A DNA stretch of 64,000 bases from Lactobacillus sp. HBUAS51381 (GCF_012641095.1 NZ_JAAVSC010000006.1:46172-110171); one strand, 5' to 3'; counted from the stretch's first letter, positions 36,320 to 44,312 are shown. Notes: generated from the sequence alone by a model not told the origin. Made by a program: numbers and translations.

Positions 36320-37327
36320 ATGCATTTAATTGTTCCTAAATCATACGATCCAAAATTATCCGTGAAAGACACCCAGGAGGCCATCCGTTTCATTCGTGAA
36401 ACCTTCCAATCAGAATTCGGTAAGCAGCTCAACCTCTCTCGGCTGACGGCCCCGATGTTTGTGGAGAAGTCTACCGGGTTAAACGATAACTTGAACGGCG
36501 TAGAAAAGCCCGTTTCCTTCACCATGGCCGACATGGGCGATTCGACCATTGAAATCGTCCACTCCCTGGCCAAGTGGAAGCGCGTGGCCTTGAAGAAAAA
36601 CGGCTTTAAGATGCACGAAGGCCTCTACACCAACATGAACGCCATTCGGAAGGACGAGGACCTGGACAACTTCCACTCCGCCTACGTCGACCAATGGGAC
36701 TGGGAAAAGGTCATCGCTAAGGACGAACGGACCGAAGAAACGTTGAAGGCCACCGTCCGGACCATCTTCAAGGTCATCAAGCACATGGAACATGAGGTCT
36801 GGTACAAGTTCCCCCAAGCCGTCCACCACTTGCCCGATGAGATTCACTTCATCACCACGCAGGAACTGGAAGACATGTACCCTGAGATGACGCCCCGTGA
36901 ACGCGAGAACGCCATCAGTAAGAAACTCGGCTGCGTCTTCCTCATGAAGATTGGTGGCGCCTTAAAGAGTGGCAAGCGCCACGATGGCCGGGCTCCCGAC
37001 TACGACGACTGGGAATTAAACGGTGACATCATGTTCTGGTACGAACCGTTACAACAGGCCATCGAAATCTCCAGCATGGGTGTGCGGGTCGATGCCGCTT
37101 CCATGAAGAAACAACTGAAGATTGCCCATGCCGAAGACCGGCTGAAGCTGCCATACCACCAAATGATTATGAACGAAGAACTCCCCTACACCATTGGTGG
37201 CGGGATCGGTCAATCCCGGCTCTGCATGTTACTGTTGGGCAAGGCCCACGTCGGCGAAGTCCAAACGTCCATCTGGCCTAAAGCCATGATCGACCAATGC
37301 GAAGCCGCCAACATCCACTTACTCTAA
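36320..37327 (+). CDS. asnA: Aspartate-ammonia ligase (asparagine synthetase A)
   Basis: A cytosolic enzyme forming asparagine from aspartate, ammonia and ATP, structurally like class II aminoacyl-tRNA synthetases. I chose the ATG at 36320 after AAAGGAG; the longer frame runs through the T-box terminator. The 335 residues carry family words [18 protein letters not shown], the [12 protein letters not shown] and [24 protein letters not shown] segments and the C-terminal [21 protein letters not shown] nucleotide-binding region. It is a single gene between the T-box leader and a strong terminator. Confidence 0.95.
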   Translation: MHLIVPKSYDPKLSVKDTQEAIRFIRETFQSEFGKQLNLSRLTAPMFVEKSTGLNDNLNGVEKPVSFTMADMGDSTIEIVHSLAKWKRVALKKNGFKMHEGLYTNMNAIRKDEDLDNFHSAYVDQWDWEKVIAKDERTEETLKATVRTIFKVIKHMEHEVWYKFPQAVHHLPDEIHFITTQELEDMYPEMTPRERENAISKKLGCVFLMKIGGALKSGKRHDGRAPDYDDWELNGDIMFWYEPLQQAIEISSMGVRVDAASMKKQLKIAHAEDRLKLPYHQMIMNEELPYTIGGGIGQSRLCMLLLGKAHVGEVQTSIWPKAMIDQCEAANIHLL

Positions 37328-37340
37328 CTTTTAAAATCTG

Positions 37341-37397
37341 AAAGCGCCATTCGTTAGTCGGAGGAGAATTCCTCGGTACTGACGAATGGCGCTTTTT
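37341..37397. terminator. Bidirectional terminator between asnA and the Panacea gene
   Basis: AAAGCGCCATTCGT pairs with ACGAATGGCGCTTT over 14 bp with inner pairing, followed by TTTT on the plus side and an A/T-rich flank on the other. The two convergent genes share it. Confidence 0.85.
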
Positions 37398-37422
37398 TAG
37401 TTTGTCTTCTATAGTAGATTCT

Positions 37423-37899
37423 CTAATCCATCTTAATTCGAGCAATGACTTTGTCCTTAAAGTAGTCTTCCATGGCCGCCATTTCGATGACGTTCCCCGG
37501 CAGCGTTTCCGCCCACGGTTGATCGCACTGGACCCGTTCCATCAACTCCACGGCCGATAAGTCCCCGAAGGTCTGCCAGACGCACTCAAGAATTGCCTGA
37601 AACTGTTGAATGCCGGCCAGGTAATCGTGATCCGCTTGATCCTCAGCGGTGAGCCGGCCGACGATACTGGTCTGACCCGCATAGCGCGCCTCGACCGCCG
37701 GGATCATCACCCCGTGCTCACCCGCCACCAGCTCATCAGAAAAGGCTCGGATCCCGTAGACCACGACGCAAATGCCCTGGACGTAATACAACAATTGCGA
37801 CACCTTGCCGCGACTCAATTCATCCGCATCCATGTCCTGCATTTGCTGGCTACTCTTGACCCGGAACCAGTTAACTATTTGATCGATATCGTTGTTCAC
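37423..37899 (-). CDS. Stand-alone Panacea (SocA/GepA, DUF4065) domain protein 1
   Basis: A 158-residue cytosolic protein made up of one Panacea/SocA-type domain. KVSQLLYYVQGICVVVYG (about 32-49) corresponds to the family's KLQKLLYYAQGWHLALYG pattern, and the ELVAGEHGVMIPAV stretch to EAWKHGPVVPEV. Start is GTG after AAGGAGGG. It has its own promoter and no toxin-like small gene beside it. Panacea domains act as antitoxins or proteolytic adaptors, so it could be an orphan antitoxin or a regulator; the role is not known. It is a paralogue of the next gene. Confidence 0.78.
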   Translation of the reverse strand: MNNDIDQIVNWFRVKSSQQMQDMDADELSRGKVSQLLYYVQGICVVVYGIRAFSDELVAGEHGVMIPAVEARYAGQTSIVGRLTAEDQADHDYLAGIQQFQAILECVWQTFGDLSAVELMERVQCDQPWAETLPGNVIEMAAMEDYFKDKVIARIKMD

Positions 37900-37956
37900 A
37901 ACGGACCCTCCTTGGAAAGCCTTCTGGTCAACACCGTCTTCTCTCTATCTAGCACC

Positions 37957-37985
37957 ATCATAACAAGCCAATCAGCGAGACACAA
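37957..37985 (-). promoter_or_regulatory. Promoter of Panacea gene 1
   Basis: Minus-strand TTGTGT (37980-37985) and TATGAT (37957-37962), 17-base spacing, upstream of the GTG start at 37899. Confidence 0.6.
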
Positions 37986-38076
37986 CCCTAATCGTGCGCA
38001 CCCTATGAGTGGTCAGTGACCTAAACAACTCGTGAACAAATGACGGGTAACTGTCCCGCCAAGGCGGCTATTCGCC

Positions 38077-38595
38077 CTATGAGACGGGGTCCGCGTGAAC
38101 GGCATCCACTACGGGATCGGCTGCGGTGGTCTCCGGAAAGGCCACCACCTCCGTCTGGAAGTACGCCGTCAAACGGTCTAAGTCAATGGCTTGGCCGACC
38201 TTGGTTTCCTGACACGGCGCCTCCTGTAGCATCTGTTGGCGCAACTCGATCGTCGACAGATCGCCAAAGGCTTGCCACACCGCGTGTAGGACGTCGAGGT
38301 GCTGGGGGTGACGATCCTCAATCAACCGATCATCGGCCCACGCCTTCTTGCCCAACTTGCCGACAATCCGAATGCGATCGTGATACTTTTGCCGCACCGC
38401 CGCAATCACCGGTCCATTCTTCTCAATCAAGATCTCATCCTCAAAAGCCGGTACCCCGTACATCGCGAGATACGTGCCCTGAACGTAATACAACAGGGCC
38501 ATCGCCTTCCACTGCGTCAGCTCCTCGGCACCGTACATCCCCATCTGTCCCGCACTTTGCACCCGTAACCAATTGACCATCCGTTTAACTTTCAC
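38077..38595 (-). CDS. Stand-alone Panacea (SocA/GepA, DUF4065) domain protein 2
   Basis: A 172-residue paralogue of the gene at 37423-37899, same strand, 177 bases apart. KAMALLYYVQGTYLAMYG (about 30-47) and ILIEKNGPVIAAV are the domain signatures; both proteins share NW.RVQS/KSS...QM at the start and FGDLS..EL near the C-terminus. Start is GTG at 38593-38595, five bases after GAGG. Its C-terminal tail is acidic and Ala/Val-rich, absent from copy 1. No toxin partner is seen within 500 bases. Likely a local duplication; function unknown. Confidence 0.75.
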   Translation of the reverse strand: MKVKRMVNWLRVQSAGQMGMYGAEELTQWKAMALLYYVQGTYLAMYGVPAFEDEILIEKNGPVIAAVRQKYHDRIRIVGKLGKKAWADDRLIEDRHPQHLDVLHAVWQAFGDLSTIELRQQMLQEAPCQETKVGQAIDLDRLTAYFQTEVVAFPETTAADPVVDAVHADPVS

Positions 38596-38637
38596 GAGTT
38601 CCTCGTCCCCTTTTGTCAGTTAACTTCTAGTGGTCTA

Positions 38638-38666
38638 ACCATACCAAGCCATTTGGTGAAATTCAA
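38638..38666 (-). promoter_or_regulatory. Promoter of Panacea gene 2
   Basis: Minus-strand TTGAAT (38661-38666) and TATGGT (38638-38643), 17-base spacing with TGG before the -10. Confidence 0.5.
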
Positions 38667-38712
38667 TGGGAATCGTATCCACCCGCTGAGAGGTTCAGCA
38701 CAACGACAAATA

Positions 38713-38746
38713 GAGCACCTATCTGTTCGATGGGTGCTCACTTTTT
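38713..38746 (+). terminator. Plus-strand terminator without an upstream gene
   Basis: GAGCACCTAT pairs with ATGGGTGCTC (10 bp) around CTGTTCG and is followed by ACTTTTT. No plus-strand gene ends upstream, so it may end a small RNA. Confidence 0.65.
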
Positions 38747-38914
38747 AGCTTTTGTATGAGTGGTGTGGTTACTGGCGCTGATCGGAGGTGCGCCTCACTA
38801 TGGGGGTTGGCCCTAGCAAGTTCGCTGTCTCTGCCTGTAGCTACCAGAGAGCCTGGGACGTGTGGTTGAGGCCAACGTTCATTGGCCACCCACTATGTTA
38901 GCCGTGAGTGAGTC

Positions 38915-39057
38915 AAATTTGGTCTCAGCCGTGGGACTTTTCAAGTGCCCTGCTTGAAAAGTGGCGTCTTTGAGACGCGGGTTATCGGCTCAAAGCGAGG
39001 GAAAAGACCGGGCTTTGGCTTTTCCCGATCCTGCCCACAGCGATCCAGGCCAAATTT
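38915..39057. repeat. Branched multi-hairpin non-coding element
   Basis: Outer arms AAATTTGG (38915-38922) and GCCGTGGG (38928-38935) match CCCACAGC (39034-39041) and CCAAATTT (39050-39057) with one mismatch. Inside are three hairpins: CTTTTCAAG/CTTGAAAAG (38937-38961), GCGTCT/AGACGC (38964-38978) and GGGAAAAG/CTTTTCCC (38999-39026). It could be a structured RNA or a dispersed repeat. Confidence 0.55.
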
Positions 39058-39116
39058 GGCGAACGGTAAGGCGGCCCCTACCGCCATGTCTGTGACCCAT
39101 TAGGCGGCGGCCAACG

Positions 39117-39779
39117 CTACTTCTTCAACGCCTCGTCCAGTGCCTCAACGTGCTCGATCGGCCCCACTACCGTCAACACATCGTGGAGCTGGACCATGTC
39201 GGTCGGCTGCGGGGAAATATTGATCTTCTGACCGTGCTGAATGGCGATGATCGTTAGGTCAAAGCGTTTACGCAGATTCAGGTCGATCAGATTCTGATTG
39301 ACGAAGGTTGGGTCGGTGATGACCACCTCGGCCAGCGTGTATTTATCACTCAAGTCAATAAAATTCAAAATATGATTGGAGAGTAGCTTGCGGACGATGC
39401 TGTGCCCCATGTCACGTTCGGGGAAGATCACCTGATCGGCCCCCACGCGCTTGAGCACGCGACCGTGGTCGCTGGTTTCGGCCTTGGCAATCACCTTTTC
39501 GGCGCCCAGTTCCTTGGCCAACATAGTAGTCAGGATGCTGGCCTCCATGTTATTGCCAATCCCGACAATCACGTAGTCGAAGGTGTCGATGTTTAATTCG
39601 CGCAAGACCTCTTCATCCCGCGTATCGGCGACCAACGTCTGAGTGGCGATCTCCGTCATCTCATTGACGGGCGCCTCCTGCACGTCGACGGCGAGCACGT
39701 CTTGATGGGTCTCCGCGAGCGTTTCCACCACACTCTGGCCGAACCGCCCGAGACCCAGTACTGCAAAACTCTTCTTCAT
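39117..39779 (-). CDS. ktrA: Potassium uptake regulatory subunit KtrA (RCK/TrkA-N domain)
   Basis: A cytosolic gating ring subunit of the Ktr potassium channel/transporter, binding nucleotides and probably c-di-AMP. The 220 residues contain the Rossmann fold LGLGRFGQSVVETL (7-20) with the acidic AVDVQE end of the second strand, and a C-terminal RCK_C domain (about 140-215). It follows ktrB by 12 bases in one unit. A hairpin-rich non-coding stretch follows. Confidence 0.93.
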   Translation of the reverse strand: MKKSFAVLGLGRFGQSVVETLAETHQDVLAVDVQEAPVNEMTEIATQTLVADTRDEEVLRELNIDTFDYVIVGIGNNMEASILTTMLAKELGAEKVIAKAETSDHGRVLKRVGADQVIFPERDMGHSIVRKLLSNHILNFIDLSDKYTLAEVVITDPTFVNQNLIDLNLRKRFDLTIIAIQHGQKINISPQPTDMVQLHDVLTVVGPIEHVEALDEALKK

Positions 39780-39791
39780 TGTTCAGACCCC

Positions 39792-41156
39792 TTAACCAAT
39801 TAAGATATTTTCTTCCGGATAGCGAATCAGGTTCTTCTTGACCTGGCGCCGTGACAGCGTGTAGAGCGTGGTAAAGATTCCGACCCGGCCGATGAACATC
39901 AGCAGCATGATCACAATCTTACCGATCACAGTCAGATGCGGCGTCAAGCCTAAGCTCAAGCCCACGGTGCCAAATGCGGACAGGACTTCAAAGACGATAT
40001 ATTCCAAACCGAAGTTGTGCGGAATCTTTTCCGTCTGCGTCAGGACCAGCGTGGCCAGGGCAATCACGACACTGGCCATGAAGATCAGGAGCAGGGCCCG
40101 GCTGACGTTGGCTTGGCTGAAGCGGCGGTGGGCAAACTCGGCGTCCTTCTTACCGCGCAACTGGGCCATGCTTTGGACCATCAGCACGCCAAACGTCGTG
40201 GTCTTAATCCCCCCGGCGGTCGATCCGGGCGTCCCCCCGATAAACATCAGAATCATAATCAAAAAGATACTGCCCGGATGGAGCTCATTTGTCGGTAGGG
40301 AAATTAGGCCCGCCGTTCGGGGCGTGACGCTGAGAAAGAGCGTGTTCATCGTGCGGTTGAACCACGACGTCCCCTTGGGCAAGAGGCTCAGGTCCCGCTC
40401 CGTGACCAGCAGGATGACAAAGCCAATTACGAATAGCGACAGCGTGGTCACCAAGGTCAGTTTGGAGTTTAGCGTCAGGCGTTTACGCTCGTGGAAGAGC
40501 AATAGGTCGCGCCAGACCAGAAAGCCCAGGCCCCCCGCCACAATCAGCAGCGTGGTCACCAGTAACATGTAGGAGTCGTCGCGAAAGCCCATCAAACTGT
40601 TGCCAAAGACGTCGAAACCGGCGTTACAAAAGGACATGACGGAGTGAAAGAGCGAGATGTACAGGCCCCGGCCCCAGCCGTAACGGGGCACGAAGTCAAA
40701 GGCGAACAGCGCCATCCCCGCGAGCTGAAACGCCGCCGACAGAACGATCACGTACTGCATTACACTCTTGGTGTCGTGGAGGTGCTCCAGGTTCAGGGAT
40801 TCCTTCACCATCAGCTGGGTGGACAGGTTGAGGTGCCGCCGCATCACGTTAAACAGCAATACCGCAAACGTCATGTAGCCCAGCGCCCCGATCTCCGTCA
40901 TGATCATGATGGCCACCTGCCCAAACGGCGTCCAGGTCTCGGCCGTATTGACCACCGTTAGCCCGGTGATACAGGTCGCCGAGGTCGCCGTAAACAACGC
41001 GTTAATAAACGAAACCGGCCGCCCCCAGTTGGTGGCGATCGGTAGGCTCAGCATTAACGTCCCCATGGCGATGATCAGAATGAACCCCATCACCATTTTT
41101 TTCGATAAGGTATTTAAAAATAAATCATAAAACTTTGAATGTCGAATTTTATCCAT
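39792..41156 (-). CDS. ktrB: Potassium uptake channel subunit KtrB (TrkH family)
   Basis: The membrane pore of the Ktr potassium uptake system. The 454 residues make four M1-P-M2 repeats with selectivity-filter-like turns around ATCITGLTVVNT, CNAGFDVFG, GGTPGSTAGGIKTT and SAFGTVGLSLG, as in TrkH/KtrB. It is first in a two-gene unit with ktrA. ATG follows AAGGGAC. I see no c-di-AMP riboswitch in the short upstream region. Confidence 0.93.
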   Translation of the reverse strand: MDKIRHSKFYDLFLNTLSKKMVMGFILIIAMGTLMLSLPIATNWGRPVSFINALFTATSATCITGLTVVNTAETWTPFGQVAIMIMTEIGALGYMTFAVLLFNVMRRHLNLSTQLMVKESLNLEHLHDTKSVMQYVIVLSAAFQLAGMALFAFDFVPRYGWGRGLYISLFHSVMSFCNAGFDVFGNSLMGFRDDSYMLLVTTLLIVAGGLGFLVWRDLLLFHERKRLTLNSKLTLVTTLSLFVIGFVILLVTERDLSLLPKGTSWFNRTMNTLFLSVTPRTAGLISLPTNELHPGSIFLIMILMFIGGTPGSTAGGIKTTTFGVLMVQSMAQLRGKKDAEFAHRRFSQANVSRALLLIFMASVVIALATLVLTQTEKIPHNFGLEYIVFEVLSAFGTVGLSLGLTPHLTVIGKIVIMLLMFIGRVGIFTTLYTLSRRQVKKNLIRYPEENILIG

Positions 41157-41245
41157 GATTGTCCCTTGCCTCGTATTCCGTATTCCATTCCCTCAGTCTA
41201 AGGCAAGCGGTGGGGGAAAACAACACCTAATCACGGCTAAAATTG

Positions 41246-41302
41246 AAAAACTCATAGCAAAATTTCCGGCCAGCGGATCATGACCAGAACTTTTGCTATG
41301 AG
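41246..41302 (-). terminator. Terminator after the short-chain dehydrogenase
   Basis: Minus-strand CTCATAGCAAAA..TTCTGG pairs with CCGGAA.TTTTGCTATGAG, followed by TTTTTC. It lies about 40 bases past the stop. Confidence 0.8.
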
Positions 41303-41338
41303 CGTTATTTTACTTTTGAATTTTCAGGTTATTGCCGA

Positions 41339-42079
41339 CTATGGCGTCGTTAACCCACCATCAACAACAAATTCTTGGCCGGTGGCATAGCTCGCTTCAT
41401 CAGAGGCTAAGAAGTTCACCATGTTTGCCAGCTCTGCGGGACGACCAACCCGGCCCATTGGAATAGCCGATTCAGTGGCCTTCAATGATTCTTCGCTGGT
41501 TGTATCCAGAATTGGCGTCTTAATCACGCCGGGGTGAACAGAGTTAACGCGAATACCGTACTTGGTGAATTCGAGTGCAGCGCCCTTGCTCATTCCCCGA
41601 ACGGCCCACTTACTGGAAACGTAACCGCTCAGGTCGGCAAAGCCAGCCATCCCGGCAACCGAGGAAATGTTTATGATTGAACCGTTACCGTTCTTCTTAA
41701 GGGAAGGTAACGTGAACTTCATGCCGTAGAAGACACCGTACTGGTTAATCTTGACCACTTTGTCGTAATCGGCGATCGAGACATCCTCGATTGAACTTTG
41801 AATTGCGATCCCGGCATTATTGACCAGAATATCAAATGATGCGGAGAAATGTTGTTCGCCTTCACTAACAACCTTAGGCCAAGCGTCCACGTCAGTCACA
41901 TCTTGTTTGATAAAGTAGGCGTTCTCGCCCAATTGTTCCTGAATCTTTTGACCAGCCGCAACGTTCCGGCCGGTGAAAACGACCTTAGCCCCATTGTTCA
42001 CGAAATTTTCGACAATCGCCGTTCCAATTCCGCTTGTGCCACCTGTAACTAATGCAGTTTTACCTGATAAATTTGCCAT
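41339..42079 (-). CDS. Short-chain dehydrogenase/reductase (classical SDR)
   Basis: A 246-residue NAD(P)-dependent oxidoreductase. TGGTSGIG at residues 12-19 binds the cofactor, NNAG is present near 88-91, and the catalytic Ser-Tyr-Lys set is seen in NISSVAGMAGFADLSGYVSSK (Tyr about 152, Lys about 156). The length and motifs resemble lactobacillar R-specific alcohol dehydrogenases and 3-oxoacyl-ACP reductases; the C-terminal GQEFVVDGGLTTP is usual for both. No fatty acid genes are nearby, so a carbonyl/alcohol reductase role is more likely, but the substrate is unknown. Single-gene unit. Confidence 0.88.
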   Translation of the reverse strand: MANLSGKTALVTGGTSGIGTAIVENFVNNGAKVVFTGRNVAAGQKIQEQLGENAYFIKQDVTDVDAWPKVVSEGEQHFSASFDILVNNAGIAIQSSIEDVSIADYDKVVKINQYGVFYGMKFTLPSLKKNGNGSIINISSVAGMAGFADLSGYVSSKWAVRGMSKGAALEFTKYGIRVNSVHPGVIKTPILDTTSEESLKATESAIPMGRVGRPAELANMVNFLASDEASYATGQEFVVDGGLTTP

Positions 42080-42124
42080 CCGATTACCTCCATAAGTCTT
42101 TGATTAACAACAAATGTCGCCAGA

Positions 42125-42162
42125 TTCTTGTTGAGTTTGTAAAGTGAAATAACTAACAAGAA
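42125..42162 (-). promoter_or_regulatory. Inverted repeat in the SDR leader
   Basis: TTCTTGTTGAGTT (42125-42137) faces AACTAACAAGAA (42151-42162), an imperfect repeat just downstream of a minus-strand TACAAT (42170-42175). It may be a repressor site or an RNA hairpin. Confidence 0.45.
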
Positions 42163-42294
42163 CGAGATCATTGTAGCACACTATTGGGAAATCACCTGTA
42201 GGAAATAACAATTTAATCCAGATTTGTTCATTACATCGGTGAACAACTAGACCTACGAGCTTAGCGGTGATGTCTTAACCCATAGTTTCTACAA

Positions 42295-42821
42295 CTATGG
42301 TTGCCAATCGCCCCTTCGACGACTGCAAATCCCCCACAATTGCGCTGCCGTTTCCTCTACCCCAGTAAATATGATTTTGGCATAAGAATCTAGATAATTG
42401 ATTGCCTCATCCGATAAATTCTTAGCCATTCCCGCCAGCCGTATTCGCAAAGATAACGCCTTCTCTGGCATGTTCTCCAGATTCTCGACAACCAATATCG
42501 TATCCGTCTTCAACAGGAGCTCTACTAAATTTGAAAGTTCATTTATTTCGGCAAAATTCCCGGTAATGCGCCAATTTGACGGTTTATCTAGATTGAGTTG
42601 CCTTGTAACTGTCATAATGAATGCCAAATTATCCGCAGCATCCGTCATTGCGACCCGTGAATACTGGTGCCATACTTCCGCTGTAATTGCCTTAAAATAT
42701 CAAGAATTCAGTCTATCTTCACTGAAGGTGTTGGTCCAAAGACTAGTATTTGGCGATCTCGTTGCAAAAACTCACGGAATATTTTCTTATTCAAGACGCT
42801 ATAATCAACATCCTTCCTCAT
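42295..42821 (-). pseudogene. Decayed P-loop ATPase gene
   Basis: The open part (ATG at 42648, 117 residues) reads TILVVENLENMPE, a Walker B-like strand, and KIIFTGVEETAAQLW, a sensor-like strand, of an AAA-type ATPase. The same frame stays open upstream of its ATG to a TGA near 42697. In another frame a well-placed start at 42819-42821 (after TGGAGG) gives MRKDVDYSVLNKKIF... ending ILVFGPTPSVKID and TGA; that resembles a Walker A loop (GxxxxGKT) in which Gly and Thr are replaced by Val and Ile. A frameshift between the two halves plus the damaged loop suggests a dead gene. No close family is recognised. Confidence 0.55.
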
Positions 42822-42848
42822 CTGATCGTCCTCCAGACATGCAATCAA

Positions 42849-42901
42849 TTCCCTTACTAATAGAAAAGGATATTGACATATGTAAGGGAATCCCGTAATC
42901 T
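42849..42901 (+). promoter_or_regulatory. Promoter flanked by an inverted repeat
   Basis: TTGACA (42873-42878) and TAATCT (42896-42901) have 17-base spacing. TTCCCTTAC (42849-42857) and GTAAGGGAA (42882-42890) form a perfect 9-bp inverted repeat around the -35, a likely operator. A TATAAT also lies at 42909-42914. Confidence 0.5.
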
Positions 42902-42972
42902 AGTACCGTATAATGAATTATATGCTACAAATGAATCGTTATTTCTGTTTTGCAAGGAGGATAAATTAACAT

Positions 42973-43167
42973 ATGAAGAAAGACAAAATCAGGCGAATCT
43001 TCCCGGAGAAGGGATTGACAATGACGTTGATAGATTATAGGGTGAATTTTAATTTAGAGTTTCCAACAGATGACAGCCGTAACCACGCCCGAACTTTGGG
43101 AAGCGCTATCAAAAGTGGGTTCATCTCATATGACCCGAAGCGAAAAATTCTGCGATCAACGCGCTGA
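42973..43167 (+). CDS. Small hypothetical protein
   Basis: I do not recognise this 64-residue frame. It begins ATG 12 bases after AAGGAGG, a strong ribosome binding site but rather far away, and sits behind a good promoter and before a terminator, so it could be a real small gene. The product is basic (MKKDKIRRIF... and ...DPKRKILRSTR) without a membrane helix or clear motif. It could also be a remnant of a larger gene. Confidence 0.4.
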   Translation: MKKDKIRRIFPEKGLTMTLIDYRVNFNLEFPTDDSRNHARTLGSAIKSGFISYDPKRKILRSTR

Positions 43168-43199
43168 TCGCAAGTTTTGCTCTGAATACTTTATGGAAG

Positions 43200-43236
43200 A
43201 AATGGTCTGCCCTCAAAAATCGAGGACAGACCATTT
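43200..43236 (+). terminator. Terminator after the small ORF
   Basis: AAATGGTCTG..CTC pairs with GAG..CAGACCATTT, followed by CTTAATTT. The T run is modest. Confidence 0.6.
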
Positions 43237-43328
43237 CTTAATTTACATCTCAATACGGTCGTCGGTTACTGGGTGCTCACATAACAAAGAGCCGATATTT
43301 TAGAACCAATTTAAATTCGTCCCCAAAC

Positions 43329-43357
43329 AAAAAAATCCCCACCAAAATAGCGAGGAT
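43329..43357 (-). terminator. Terminator of the rplM-rpsI operon
   Basis: Minus-strand AUCCUCGCU pairs with GGUGGGGAU (G-U pairs included), followed by a run of seven T, about 25 bases past the rpsI stop. Confidence 0.8.
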
Positions 43358-43382
43358 CTTTCCAACCGATAATATCGAAATA

Positions 43383-43775
43383 TTAACGCTTTGAGAATTG
43401 TGAAGCCTTACGTGCCTTCTTCAGACCTGGCTTCTTCCGTTCCTTCATCCGGGCGTCACGAGTCAAGAGACCCGCACGCTTCAATGGTCCACGGAAATCT
43501 GGGTCGACATCGAGCAATGCCCGAGCGATACCATGACGAGTTGCGCCGGCTTGACCGGAGAAACCGCCACCACGAACAGTAACTAATGCATCATAGTTAC
43601 CGAGCGTTTCCGTAACGTTGAATGGTTGTAAAACCACTTCACGAATACTTGCGAATGGAATGTAATCTTCGATTGCCTTGTTGTTCATAACAATCTTGCC
43701 TGAGCCGGGTACTAAACGTACACGTGCAGAGGAGTTTTTACGACGGCCAGTGCCGCGATATTGAACTTGTGCCAA
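43383..43775 (-). CDS. rpsI: 30S ribosomal protein S9
   Basis: Small-subunit protein whose C-terminal tail reaches the P-site tRNA. The 130 residues begin [20 protein letters not shown] and end with the standard ..[12 protein letters not shown], in which the last Lys-Arg is conserved. [19 protein letters not shown] is the family signature. It follows rplM by 13 bases and is the last gene of the unit, with a terminator after it. Confidence 0.97.
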   Translation of the reverse strand: MAQVQYRGTGRRKNSSARVRLVPGSGKIVMNNKAIEDYIPFASIREVVLQPFNVTETLGNYDALVTVRGGGFSGQAGATRHGIARALLDVDPDFRGPLKRAGLLTRDARMKERKKPGLKKARKASQFSKR

Positions 43776-43788
43776 TTTGGTTTCCTCC

Positions 43789-44232
43789 TTAGATTAGGTT
43801 AGTAATGTCTAATACTTCTGGCTTTTGTGCTTCGTGTGAGTGGTCTGCACCAGCGTACACGTGAAGCTTCAATGCCATGTGGTGACCTAAGGAGTTCTTA
43901 GGGAGCATACCTTGAACAGAAGTTTCGATCAGTTTTTCTGGGTTTTGATCCCGGAAGTTACCAGCAGTCCGTGACTTCAAGCCACCAGCGAAACCAGTGT
44001 GGTGGTAGTAAATCTTGTCGGCTGCCTTACGGCCAGTTAAAGCGACTTTTTCAGCGTTGATGACGATTACGTTATCACCAGTGTCCACGTTAGGGGTGAA
44101 CGTTGGCTTGTTCTTACCACGTAATACAGAAGCAACGACTGAAGCAAGACGACCTAAGCTAACATCAGTTGCGTCGACGATGTACCATTTGCGGTCAACG
44201 TCGTTGGGTTTTGCCATATAAGTTGTACGCAC
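43789..44232 (-). CDS. rplM: 50S ribosomal protein L13
   Basis: Early-assembly large-subunit protein. The real start is GTG at 44230-44232 (reading [20 protein letters not shown]), eight bases after GGAGG, giving the standard 147 residues; the longer frame runs through the leader and promoter. [19 protein letters not shown] and [19 protein letters not shown] are typical. First gene of a two-gene unit with rpsI, with its own promoter downstream of truA. Confidence 0.96.
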   Translation of the reverse strand: MRTTYMAKPNDVDRKWYIVDATDVSLGRLASVVASVLRGKNKPTFTPNVDTGDNVIVINAEKVALTGRKAADKIYYHHTGFAGGLKSRTAGNFRDQNPEKLIETSVQGMLPKNSLGHHMALKLHVYAGADHSHEAQKPEVLDITNLI

Positions 44233-44312
44233 GTTAAATTCCTCCATAAATCTGTGTTTGTCTGACACCAAGTAAACTTTCCGGGGCTTATCGTGGGGCA
44301 AACAATACCAAC
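44233..44312 (-). promoter_or_regulatory. rplM leader, possible L13 autoregulatory element
   Basis: About 80 nt between promoter and start codon. GTTTG near 44299-44303 can pair with CAAAC near 44250-44254 to enclose a CCCC/GGGG-rich part. Firmicute rplM leaders often contain a conserved L13-leader structure; I can only say position and pairing are compatible. Confidence 0.4.

Larger units (their letters stand above)
38596..39116. other. Non-coding interval rich in hairpins
   Basis: About 520 bases without a supported gene between ktrA and Panacea gene 2. It holds the Panacea promoter, a plus-strand terminator (38713-38746), GGCCAA/TTGGCC near 38863-38886, and the multi-hairpin element at 38915-39057, then CGGTAAGGC/GCCCCTACCG near 39064-39083. 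Confidence 0.6.
42822..43328. other. Interval with a small ORF and its control region
   Basis: It lies between the decayed ATPase gene and the rpsI terminator. It contains the promoter and inverted repeat at 42849-42901, a 64-codon ORF (42973-43167), a GCGATCA/TGATCGC hairpin (near 43150-43170) and a terminator (43200-43236). Confidence 0.45.

Noticed and set aside
38040..38576. Plus-strand frame of 178 codons opposite Panacea gene 2
   Set aside because: Antisense shadow with Pro/Arg/Ser-rich, low-complexity product and no ribosome binding site.
39868..40572. Long plus-strand frame opposite ktrB
   Set aside because: Antisense to an intact conserved membrane gene; composition typical of a shadow frame.
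41157..41245. c-di-AMP riboswitch before ktrB
   Set aside because: The upstream region is too short and lacks the ydaO-type conserved words.
42398..42898. Plus-strand frame of 166 codons
   Set aside because: Antisense to the decayed ATPase gene; no ribosome binding site. The minus strand gives the more protein-like motifs.
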